From Arthrobacter sp. TPD3018 (GTDB lineage Bacteria > Pseudomonadota > Alphaproteobacteria > Sphingomonadales > Sphingomonadaceae), in assembly GCA_003075315.1 (NCBI GenBank), contig QDFQ01000001.1:1-64000 (forward strand): DNA of 64,000 nucleotides, read 5' to 3'. The translations under genes were made by a program, and so were the position numbers. Below are positions 43,100 through 50,164 of the stretch, piece by piece (positions within the stretch are counted from its first letter, which is position 1; the number at the start of each line of letters is the position of its first letter). Under the pieces are notes generated by a model. It did no database searches, had not been told where the DNA came from, and saw nothing but the letters and a program-made list of their open reading frames with translations.

Positions 43100-44848
43100 A
43101 TGCTGGACACGGAACGGGCAGGCGCGGGGGCGTCGCCGGAGGACGTGGGCGAAGCCGGGGCGGGCGATGCGCCGACGCTGCCGATCGCCCTGGGCGGAGC
43201 AACGGGCGCTTCCGCCGCGCTGAAGATCGGCAGCGCGATCGCGCCCGCGGTGCTGCTCGCGGCCTGCGGTGGCGGGGGCGGCGGATCGACGCCGACACCA
43301 ACCGCATCGACACCGGTCGTCGTCACGCCCGCCGCGATCACCGCGACCCAGGCGAGCCGCTTCCTCGCGCAGACCACGATGGGTGCGACGCGCGCGATGA
43401 TCGATACGGTCATAAGCCGCCGCTACGAGGGCTGGATCGACGACCAGTTCGCCTTGCCGCGCGCGACGTCGCATTGGGACTGGCTGAACGCCAACGGCTA
43501 TAACGTCGCCGCCAACATCAACAGCGAAACCGGGTTCGACGCGACGATGTGGCGGCAGATGATCGTCGAGCCCGATCAGCTGCGCCAGCGGATCGGCATG
43601 GCGCTGCTCGACATGCTCGTCGTCGGCATCGGCGGCGTGAACCTCAACTGGAAGCAGTTCGCCACCGCCGCGTACGTCGACGTGCTGCTCGACAATGCGT
43701 TCGGCAATTACCGGACCCTGATGGGCGCGATCACCACCAATGCGGCGATGGGATCGTTCCTCACCTTCCTGGGCAACCGCAAGGCGAATACGACCACCGG
43801 CGCGCAGCCCGACGAGAATTACGCACGGGAGCTGATGCAGCTGTTCACGCTGGGCTTATACCAGCTCAACATGGACGGCAGCGTCAAGACGAACGGCGGC
43901 ACGCCGCTGGAAACCTACGGCCCCGCCGACGTCAGCGGCCTCGCGCGCGTGTTCACCGGCCTCAGCCTGGCGAGCAACGTCAGCACGACGCCCGATCGCT
44001 ATCGCCAGCCGCTGGTGATGAACGCATCGATCAACGAAACGGGCAGCGCCACCTTCCTCGGCACCACCGTCAGCGGCGGCGGTACGGCCGCGGTGGACAA
44101 GGCGCTCGATACCATCTTCGCGCATCCCAACATCGCACCATTCGTGTCGAAACAACTGATCCAGCGTCTCGTCACCAGCAATCCCAGCCCCGCCTATGTC
44201 GGCCGCGTCGCATCGGTCTTCGCCAACAACGGCTCGGGCACGCGCGGCGACCTGAAGGCCGTGATCAAGGCGATCCTGCTCGATACCGAGGCGCGCAGCG
44301 ACGACGCATTGACCGGCACCACCGCCGGCAAATTGCGCGAGCCGGTGATGCGGCTCACCGCCTGGGCACGGCTCGCCAAGATCAACTCCGCGTCGAACGC
44401 CTGGGCCTTTGGCGACACGTCCAGCCAATCCACCCGGCTCGCCCAATCGATGGGACGCAGCGGATCGGTCTTCAATTTCTTCCGCCCCGGCTATGCGCCA
44501 CCCGCCACCGGGATCAGCAACGCCGGCCTTGTCGCACCCGAATTCCAGATCACCAACGAACAGAGCGTCGTCGCCTACGTCAACTACATGCAAGGCCTGG
44601 TCGCCAACGGCACCGGCGACATGAAGCCCGATTACAGCGACCTGGCCGCCAAGGCATCCGACAGCGCGGCATTGGTCGATGAGATCAACGTCGTGCTGGC
44701 CGCCGGCCAGCTGAGCAGCGCCACCGTCACCGCGATCCGCGCAGCGGTGGACAGCGTCGCGACGACCGCGACCAACGCCGCGATCAACCGCGTCGGCATC
44801 GCCTTGCTGCTGACGCTCGCCTCCCCCGACTTCCTGACGCAGCGGTGA
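43100..44848 (+). CDS. DUF1800 family protein, exported partner of the DUF1501 protein
   Basis: About 582 residues. The DUF1800 domain starts near FLAQTTMGATRAMIDTVISR and includes ENYARELMQLFTLGLYQLN, DVSGLARVFTGLS and AHPNIAPFVSKQLIQRLVTS. The N-terminus has a hydrophobic stretch ending APAVLLAAC followed by seven glycines, lipobox-like but about 55 residues in, so export needs checking. ATG 42980, 43031 and 43100 are all possible; a TTGACA at 43022 that could serve as -35 favours 43100. Function is unknown. It is always seen paired with DUF1501, as here. Confidence 0.82.
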   Translation: MLDTERAGAGASPEDVGEAGAGDAPTLPIALGGATGASAALKIGSAIAPAVLLAACGGGGGGSTPTPTASTPVVVTPAAITATQASRFLAQTTMGATRAMIDTVISRRYEGWIDDQFALPRATSHWDWLNANGYNVAANINSETGFDATMWRQMIVEPDQLRQRIGMALLDMLVVGIGGVNLNWKQFATAAYVDVLLDNAFGNYRTLMGAITTNAAMGSFLTFLGNRKANTTTGAQPDENYARELMQLFTLGLYQLNMDGSVKTNGGTPLETYGPADVSGLARVFTGLSLASNVSTTPDRYRQPLVMNASINETGSATFLGTTVSGGGTAAVDKALDTIFAHPNIAPFVSKQLIQRLVTSNPSPAYVGRVASVFANNGSGTRGDLKAVIKAILLDTEARSDDALTGTTAGKLREPVMRLTAWARLAKINSASNAWAFGDTSSQSTRLAQSMGRSGSVFNFFRPGYAPPATGISNAGLVAPEFQITNEQSVVAYVNYMQGLVANGTGDMKPDYSDLAAKASDSAALVDEINVVLAAGQLSSATVTAIRAAVDSVATTATNAAINRVGIALLLTLASPDFLTQR

Positions 44849-44853
44849 GCATC

Positions 44854-46239
44854 ATGGACACGACCCGCGATTCCTCCCGCCGTGCCTTTCTGAAGCGCTC
44901 CGCCGCTTTGGGGCTTGCCGGCGTCGCCACGCCCTTCGTCACCAGCCTCGCCGCGATCGGCGAAGCCGCGGCGGCGACCGCGACCGATTACAAGGCGCTG
45001 GTCTGCGTCTTCCTGTACGGCGGCATGGACTATGCCAACACGCTCGCCGCCTATGACGCGGATAGCTATGCCAAATATCTGGCGGCGCGATCGAACATCG
45101 CGCTGACCCGCGAATCGCTCGCCGGTACGTTGCTCAACCCGGCGACCGGCCTGCCCAACGGCCGACAATATGCACTGGCGCCGACGATGGGATCGCTGCT
45201 GCCACTGTTCGACGCAGGCAAGCTGGCGATTGCGCTCAACGTCGGCACGCTCGTGCAGCCGACGACAAAGGCACAGTATCAGGCGAATAGCGTCAAGCTG
45301 CCGCCCAAGCTCTTCAGCCACAACGATCAGCAAAGCTATTTCCAGGCGTCCAACCCCGAAGGCGCGACCAGCGGCTGGGGCGGGCGGATGGGCGACCTGT
45401 TCCAGTCGGGCAATGGCGCGGCAACGCTGACCTGCATCAATGCCAGCGGCAATGCGGTGTATCTGACCGGCAAGTCGGCGGTGCAATATGCCATCGGCAC
45501 CGGCGGCCCGATCGCGCTGCTCAACAATGCGACCTCGCTTTATGGATCGACCGCCGCGGCGGCGACGCTGCGTAGCCTGATGACGGGCAGCAGCGGCAAT
45601 CTGTTCGCCGACGAACATGCCCGCGTGTCGAAGCGCGCGCTCGACACCTATTCGCAGGTCAGCAGCGCGCTCGCCGGGGCGCCGGCCAGTGGCTTCTCGC
45701 TATTCCCCGGCAACAACGGCCTCGCCGACCAGCTGAAGATGGTGGCGCGGCTGATTTCGGTCTCCTCCCAGTTGGGGGCGAAGCGGCAGGTGTTCTTCGT
45801 ATCGATCGGCGGGTTCGATCTGCACGACAATCTCGTCGCGCAGCATCCTGGGCTGATGGGCAAGGTCGCCGACGCGATGCGCGCCTTCTACGATACGACC
45901 GTGGCGCTCGGCGTCGCGGATCAGGTGACGAGCTTCACCGCGTCCGATTTCGGACGGACGTTGCAGTCGAACGACGACGGGTCCGACCATGGCTGGGGCA
46001 GCCATCACTTCGTGCTGGGCGGTGCGGTGAAGGGCCGGCGCTTCTATGGCACCCCGCCTGCGATCGGCAACAACACCGCCGATGACGTGGGACAGGGCCG
46101 TCTGCTGCCGACGATCTCGGTCGACCAATATGCCGCGACGCTGGCGAACTGGTTCGGGGTCAGCGGCGGCAATATGACGACGGTGCTGCCCAACATGGGC
46201 AATTACAATGCGTCGAGCTGGAACCTGGGCTTCGTCTAA
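44854..46239 (+). CDS. DUF1501 family protein with Tat signal
   Basis: A 461-residue protein. It begins with a twin-arginine signal: SSRRAFLKRSA, then a hydrophobic stretch ending AAAAT near residue 42. So it is exported folded, by Tat. The DUF1501 (sulfatase/alkaline-phosphatase-like) fold is suggested by VCVFLYGGMDYANTLAAYD, SIGGFDLHDN and TASDFGRTLQSNDDGSDHGW, whose Asp/His residues could bind metal. Activity is unproven. A GTG at 44845 overlaps the DUF1800 stop and is an alternative start that would keep the Tat motif. Confidence 0.88.
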   Translation: MDTTRDSSRRAFLKRSAALGLAGVATPFVTSLAAIGEAAAATATDYKALVCVFLYGGMDYANTLAAYDADSYAKYLAARSNIALTRESLAGTLLNPATGLPNGRQYALAPTMGSLLPLFDAGKLAIALNVGTLVQPTTKAQYQANSVKLPPKLFSHNDQQSYFQASNPEGATSGWGGRMGDLFQSGNGAATLTCINASGNAVYLTGKSAVQYAIGTGGPIALLNNATSLYGSTAAAATLRSLMTGSSGNLFADEHARVSKRALDTYSQVSSALAGAPASGFSLFPGNNGLADQLKMVARLISVSSQLGAKRQVFFVSIGGFDLHDNLVAQHPGLMGKVADAMRAFYDTTVALGVADQVTSFTASDFGRTLQSNDDGSDHGWGSHHFVLGGAVKGRRFYGTPPAIGNNTADDVGQGRLLPTISVDQYAATLANWFGVSGGNMTTVLPNMGNYNASSWNLGFV

Positions 46240-46242
46240 GGC

Positions 46243-46944
46243 TCAGCCGCAGGTGACCGGGGCGCCGGCCGGCGCGACGACGCGGCACTTCGGCCGGCCG
46301 GAGACCTCGACGCTGCCCAGACCGGTGCTCGTCACCTGCGCGGTATAGCGCGCCCGCGCCCGCACGGTCCCCGGTCCGTCGAGACGGACGACCACGTCGC
46401 CCGCATCGAGGGCGCGTGCATCGATCGTCCCCGATCCGCCGTCGAACAGCCGCGCGGTGCCGACGCGGCCGGCAAGCGCGATCTGCCCGTCACCCACCTG
46501 CTGGGCGGCAAGGCGATCGCCATCGACCGACGCCGCGCCGATCGTTGCCGCGCCCATTGCGGCGAGATCGATGCTGGCGCCCTTCAGCTGGGCGGCCGAG
46601 ACTTTGCTCGCCCCCGTCACGCTGATCGCGCTTAACCGCGGCGTCGACAACAGGATGCGCAGCGGCGTGGTGGGACGCACCCGATCCTGCTCGGTCCAGG
46701 TGCCAGCGCGAGCAGTCCGGATCGTCAGCGTCGATCCCTCGACGCGGACATCGACGTCACCGATCGCACCGTCGTCGCCCACCACCGTTGCGCCGGGCGA
46801 TCCCGTCGTGACGCTCACCTCAAAGGCGCCGAACACCCGCAACCGATCGAAGCTGCCGATCGATACGCGCCGCTCCCCCGCGCTCGCCGCCGATGGCAGC
46901 GCGAGGGACGACAGGACTAGCAGGGTGGAGACGGGACGGATCAT
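46243..46944 (-). CDS. DUF2807 (GIN-type) exported protein, copy C
   Basis: A 233-residue protein with a signal peptide (1-22, ending ASA). A DUF2807 beta-helix-like domain (about 25-225) follows, made of short repeats built on G-x-G and V-x-[LV]-x-G units (SVTGASKVSAAQLKGASIDL). It lacks a lipobox, unlike copy B. It is the last of three tandem paralogues and lies 44 bases after copy B. The function of the family is unknown; related head-GIN proteins are found near envelope-stress regulators. Confidence 0.82.
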   Translation of the reverse strand: MIRPVSTLLVLSSLALPSAASAGERRVSIGSFDRLRVFGAFEVSVTTGSPGATVVGDDGAIGDVDVRVEGSTLTIRTARAGTWTEQDRVRPTTPLRILLSTPRLSAISVTGASKVSAAQLKGASIDLAAMGAATIGAASVDGDRLAAQQVGDGQIALAGRVGTARLFDGGSGTIDARALDAGDVVVRLDGPGTVRARARYTAQVTSTGLGSVEVSGRPKCRVVAPAGAPVTCG

Positions 46945-46988
46945 GGTCGCAGCCTCGCACCGCCGCCACGCGGCGGCAAGGGCCTGCG

Positions 46989-47714
46989 TTATCGCCCGCA
47001 GCGGACCGAACCCGATCCCTTCTTCGACACGTCGCACTGCGCGGCCGCCCCCAGATCGACGTTGCCCGATCCCATCAGCTCCACCTTCGCACGCCCGCTG
47101 ACCGCGGCGCGGACGTTGCCCGATCCGGCGACGGTCACGTCCGCCTCACCAACGCGCAGTCCCGCCGCATCGAGGCTGCCCGATCCCATGACGTTGGCCT
47201 CCAGCCGCTTGATCGTCCCCCCGGCGCGCAACGTGCCCGCACCGGCGATATTCACCTCGGCCGCATCGGTGGTCAGCGCGGCGATATTCAGGTCGCCCGA
47301 TCCGGCGATATTCGCCTCGAATGTCGTGCCTTCGATCCGGTCGACCGTCATCGTGCCGGATCCGACGATATTGGCTTCGGACAGGCGCGGCAGCGTCACG
47401 AAGACCTTCACGCCCTTGCCGCTGCCGAAGCCGAGCACACGCTTCTGGCGACCGATGACGAGGTCACGGCCATCATGCGCGATACGCAGCTTGTCGAGTT
47501 CGTCCGCCGGCCCCTCGGCGCGTACGGAAAAGGCCGTGCCGGCGCGCACGTCGACATCGTCGCCCCCAGCCACCGCGATCCGGTCGAACCCCTCCACCGC
47601 ATAGGCGCGGGTCGGGCCGCTGCCGCTCGCGGGCACGGTGCTGCCCTCGTCGCTGCCGACCGAACAGGCGGTCAGCGATGCCGCTCCCATCAACGCGATT
47701 GCAATCCGGTGCAT
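46989..47714 (-). CDS. DUF2807 (GIN-type) lipoprotein, copy B
   Basis: A 241-residue protein. The signal sequence MHRIAIALMGAASLTAC has a lipobox with Cys 17, so it is a lipoprotein. The mature part is a DUF2807 domain with many repeated GSG units (NIVGSGTMTV, NIAGSGDLNI, NVMGSGSLDA), typical of a right-handed beta-helix. A C-terminal Cys pairs potentially with none or one other. A 40-base dyad lies directly in front of its start codon. It is the middle gene of three paralogues. Confidence 0.86.
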   Translation of the reverse strand: MHRIAIALMGAASLTACSVGSDEGSTVPASGSGPTRAYAVEGFDRIAVAGGDDVDVRAGTAFSVRAEGPADELDKLRIAHDGRDLVIGRQKRVLGFGSGKGVKVFVTLPRLSEANIVGSGTMTVDRIEGTTFEANIAGSGDLNIAALTTDAAEVNIAGAGTLRAGGTIKRLEANVMGSGSLDAAGLRVGEADVTVAGSGNVRAAVSGRAKVELMGSGNVDLGAAAQCDVSKKGSGSVRCGR

Positions 47715-47721
47715 AGCCTGT

Positions 47722-47769
47722 CCCCTCTATGTGTATTGCCTAATTAATACACATAGAGGGGCATCGCAA
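47722..47769 (-). promoter_or_regulatory. 16-bp-arm dyad and candidate promoter before DUF2807 copy B
   Basis: The arms cccctctatgtgtatt (47722-47737) and aatacacatagagggg (47746-47761) are perfectly complementary around eight bases. On the minus strand TTGCGA (47764-47769) and TAATTA (47741-47746) are 17 bases apart, so the dyad covers the spacer, the -10 and the start of transcription. In RNA the 3' arm carries the GAGGGG ribosome site seven bases before the ATG at 47714. Confidence 0.6.
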
Positions 47770-47780
47770 GTCGTCTGCGA

Positions 47781-48509
47781 TCAGTTGCCGCAGCGTACCC
47801 GGCCGCTGCCGACCTTGCTGACCGTGCAGCGCGCCTGCGGCCCCAGATCGACCATGCCGCTGCCCGCCATCGATACCTGCGCCGGGCCGCTGACGGTTGC
47901 ACGGACCGTACCCGACCCGCCGACCGACACCTGTGCGTTGGAGGCGCGCAGACCGGCCGCGGCGATCCCGCCCGAACCGCCGACATTGGCCTCCAGCGTG
48001 CCGACCGTTCCCGCGGCAGAGATCATCCCCGATCCGCCGACGTTGAATTCGGCGGTCCGCGCATCGAGCGCGTCGATGCGCAGCGATCCCGATCCGCCTA
48101 CGCCTGCCGAAAACCGGTCACCGCCCGCACGATCGGCGTTCAGGCTGCCCGATCCACCGATACTGGCGGCGCGGAGCGCGGGCATGGTGACGTGGACGAC
48201 GATCTGCCGCTCCATCGCGCTGCTCTGGCGCTCGTCATAGCGCCGCCCGACGACCAGCGCCGATCCATCGCGCGCGATGCGGAAATTGGCGAACGCTGCG
48301 GCTGGCCCCTCCGCCCGCACGCTATAGCCATTGCCGATATGGACGACGACACGTTCCGACCCGCCCAGCCGGATCGCATCGAAATCGCGCACCGGATAGA
48401 CCATCGCCTCGCCCTGCCGCTGCCCGGCGATACCGGGGCCGCGGTCGCGTTCCGCGGCGAGCGCAGCGGTGGCGGCGAGCGGGATCAGGGCAAGCGCAAG
48501 ATAATTCAT
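47781..48509 (-). CDS. DUF2807 (GIN-type) exported protein, copy A
   Basis: A 242-residue protein with a signal peptide (MNYLALALIPLAATAALA). The DUF2807 domain has GGSGSL/GGSGMI/GGSGGI repeats (SIGGSGSLNA, GVGGSGSLRI, NVGGSGMISA) where copy B has GSG, so the paralogues diverged after duplication. The sequence ends CTVSKVGSGRVRC, with a Cys pair also seen in copy B. The start at ATG 48509 has GAGGA eight bases upstream. First of the three genes. Confidence 0.85.
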   Translation of the reverse strand: MNYLALALIPLAATAALAAERDRGPGIAGQRQGEAMVYPVRDFDAIRLGGSERVVVHIGNGYSVRAEGPAAAFANFRIARDGSALVVGRRYDERQSSAMERQIVVHVTMPALRAASIGGSGSLNADRAGGDRFSAGVGGSGSLRIDALDARTAEFNVGGSGMISAAGTVGTLEANVGGSGGIAAAGLRASNAQVSVGGSGTVRATVSGPAQVSMAGSGMVDLGPQARCTVSKVGSGRVRCGN

Positions 48510-48537
48510 GGCGGGCATCCTCACGTGGTGTGGCCGG

Positions 48538-48565
48538 ATGCTAGCGCATCGCCTACATATGTAAA
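48538..48565 (-). promoter_or_regulatory. Candidate promoter with TACATATGTA dyad before DUF2807 copy A
   Basis: On the minus strand TTTACA (48560-48565) and TAGCAT (48538-48543) are 16 bases apart. A perfect 10-base palindrome TACATATGTA (48554-48563) overlaps the -35. It would suit binding by a small dimeric repressor. The match is suggestive only. Confidence 0.4.
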
Positions 48566-48630
48566 CACCAGACCGATTGGACCGTTGCCGTCATCGGCTC
48601 CGTCGCCCGACCAACGAAAACCGGCCAACG

Positions 48631-48660
48631 AAAAAGGGCGGCCCGTTGCGGGGCCGCCCT
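48631..48660 (-). terminator. Rho-independent terminator of carD
   Basis: On the minus strand a nine-base-pair stem GGGCGGCCC/GGGCCGCCC (48636-48644 with 48651-48659) is followed by five U (48631-48635). It starts about 25 bases after the carD stop. Confidence 0.85.
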
Positions 48661-48684
48661 CTTCGATTGCGCGCGGCGAACGGC

Positions 48685-49218
48685 TTACGCCGGCACCTTG
48701 TCCTTATTGTAGATCGCCGCGGCGGCACGCAGGATGTCGAGGATCTTTTCCTGCGCCTTCAGCTCGTCCACCTCTTCCATCGCGGCGAGTTCGCGCGCGA
48801 GGCGGCTGCATGCCGCTTCGAAGATCTGGCGTTCCGAATAGCTCTGCTCGGGCTGGTCGTCGGCACGGAACAGGTCGCGGACCACTTCGGCGATCGACGC
48901 AAGGTCGCCCGAGTTGATCTTCGCTTCATATTCCTGCGCGCGGCGCGACCACATGGTGCGCTTGACCTTGGGCTTGCCCTTCAGCGTTTCCATCGCCTCG
49001 CGCATCGTCTTGTCCGACGACAGCTTGCGCATGCCGACCGACTCGGCCTTGTTGGTGGGGACGCGGAGCGTCATGCGCTCTTTTTCGAAGCGGAGCACGT
49101 ACAGCTCCAGGCTGGTTCCGGCGATCTCCTGCTTCTGCAGTTCGATAACACGGCCGACGCCGTGCTTGGGATAAACAACGTAATCACCGACATCGAAGGA
49201 CAATGCCTTGGCAGCCAT
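48685..49218 (-). CDS. carD: CarD family transcription regulator
   Basis: A 177-residue protein. The N-terminal RNA-polymerase-interacting domain (about 8-65, opening DVGDYVVYPKHGVGRVIEL) is shared with TRCF. The helical C-terminal domain (about 75-170) holds the WSRRAQEYEAKI segment that contacts promoter DNA. CarD/CdnL stabilises open complexes, above all at rRNA promoters. It sits downstream of fdxA on the same strand after a 209-base gap and has its own terminator. I see no convincing promoter in that gap. Confidence 0.95.
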   Translation of the reverse strand: MAAKALSFDVGDYVVYPKHGVGRVIELQKQEIAGTSLELYVLRFEKERMTLRVPTNKAESVGMRKLSSDKTMREAMETLKGKPKVKRTMWSRRAQEYEAKINSGDLASIAEVVRDLFRADDQPEQSYSERQIFEAACSRLARELAAMEEVDELKAQEKILDILRAAAAIYNKDKVPA

Positions 49219-49427
49219 GAACGGGCCTTTCTAAGGTCGCATCGCTCGCGTGGACGGTCCATGGCGGAAAACCGCTGGGCAGGACCGACGAGGATGGTTG
49301 GTACGAGTGTCTCCTGATCGGGCATGACTCATCCTGCCCGTCGTGGACCCATTTAACACACTCGCAACAAAATTACCAGCGCGGTTAAGTCGCTTAGCTT
49401 CGCTCAACCCACTGGAATCGCGCAACC

Positions 49428-49769
49428 TCAGTCGCCGGCACCCGGCTCGGGCGAGAAGAATTTGTCGTACTTGCCCTCGACACCCTTCATCGCGTCCGCG
49501 TCGGGCGGCGTCTGGTCCAGCTTGCGCGTGACGTTGGGCCATTGCGCGGAGAAGGTCGTGTTGAGCTCCAGCCACTGTTCTAGGCCGCTCTCGGTATCGG
49601 GCAGAATCGCTTCGGCCGGGCATTCGGGCTCGCACACGCCGCAGTCGATGCATTCGCTGGGGTTGATGACGAGCATGTTCTCGCCCTCGTAGAAGCAGTC
49701 CACCGGACACACCTCGACGCAATCCATATACTTGCAGCGGATGCAGGCATCGGTGACGACGTAGGTCAT
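49428..49769 (-). CDS. fdxA: Seven-iron ferredoxin FdxA
   Basis: A 113-residue soluble ferredoxin. The cysteine pattern [13 protein letters not shown] then [11 protein letters not shown] fits a [3Fe-4S] plus a [4Fe-4S] cluster. A C-terminal extension of about 60 residues ([20 protein letters not shown]) is usual in alphaproteobacterial FdxA. Electron partner unknown. The start at ATG 49769 is the conserved [10 protein letters not shown]. It lies between the S4 protein and carD, a neighbourhood kept in many alphaproteobacteria. Confidence 0.96.
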   Translation of the reverse strand: MTYVVTDACIRCKYMDCVEVCPVDCFYEGENMLVINPSECIDCGVCEPECPAEAILPDTESGLEQWLELNTTFSAQWPNVTRKLDQTPPDADAMKGVEGKYDKFFSPEPGAGD

Positions 49770-49870
49770 GGGGCTTCCTTGCGGCCTTGGGCGATCGATC
49801 TCCGCCCTGTGAACCATGGGCGAAGAACGGGGTACGAACGCGAGGCTGCTATGCCGCGTTCCGGCTCACG

Positions 49871-50164
49871 TCAATCGATCGCGGGTGTCTGCGATACGTT
49901 CGCAACCAGTTCCTGGTAACAGCCTTGCGCTTCGGGTGCCGGTCCGCGGCGCAGCGGCAGCGCCTCGACGCGCAGCACACGGACGCGTCCCTGGTGCGCG
50001 AAGGTCAGGATGTTGCCGACGCGCACCGGCGCCGCGCTGCGCCCCACCGGCCGGCCATCGATACGCAAATGCCCATCGCACGCGATCGCCTGCGCCGCCT
50101 CGCGCGTCTTGGCGAGCCGCACGAACCACAGGAAGCGGTCGAGCCGCATCGTCGCGTCAACCAT
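49871..50164 (-). CDS. S4 domain RNA-binding protein (Hsp15-like)
   Basis: A 97-residue protein consisting of one S4 domain (MRLDRFLWFVRLAKTREAAQ, then GHLRIDGRPV). Hsp15 relatives bind 50S subunits carrying stalled nascent chains. The first five residues (MVDAT) may be absent if the inner ATG is used. Its start lies inside the last codons of the helicase gene (8-base overlap), so translation is coupled. Confidence 0.9.
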   Translation of the reverse strand: MVDATMRLDRFLWFVRLAKTREAAQAIACDGHLRIDGRPVGRSAAPVRVGNILTFAHQGRVRVLRVEALPLRRGPAPEAQGCYQELVANVSQTPAID

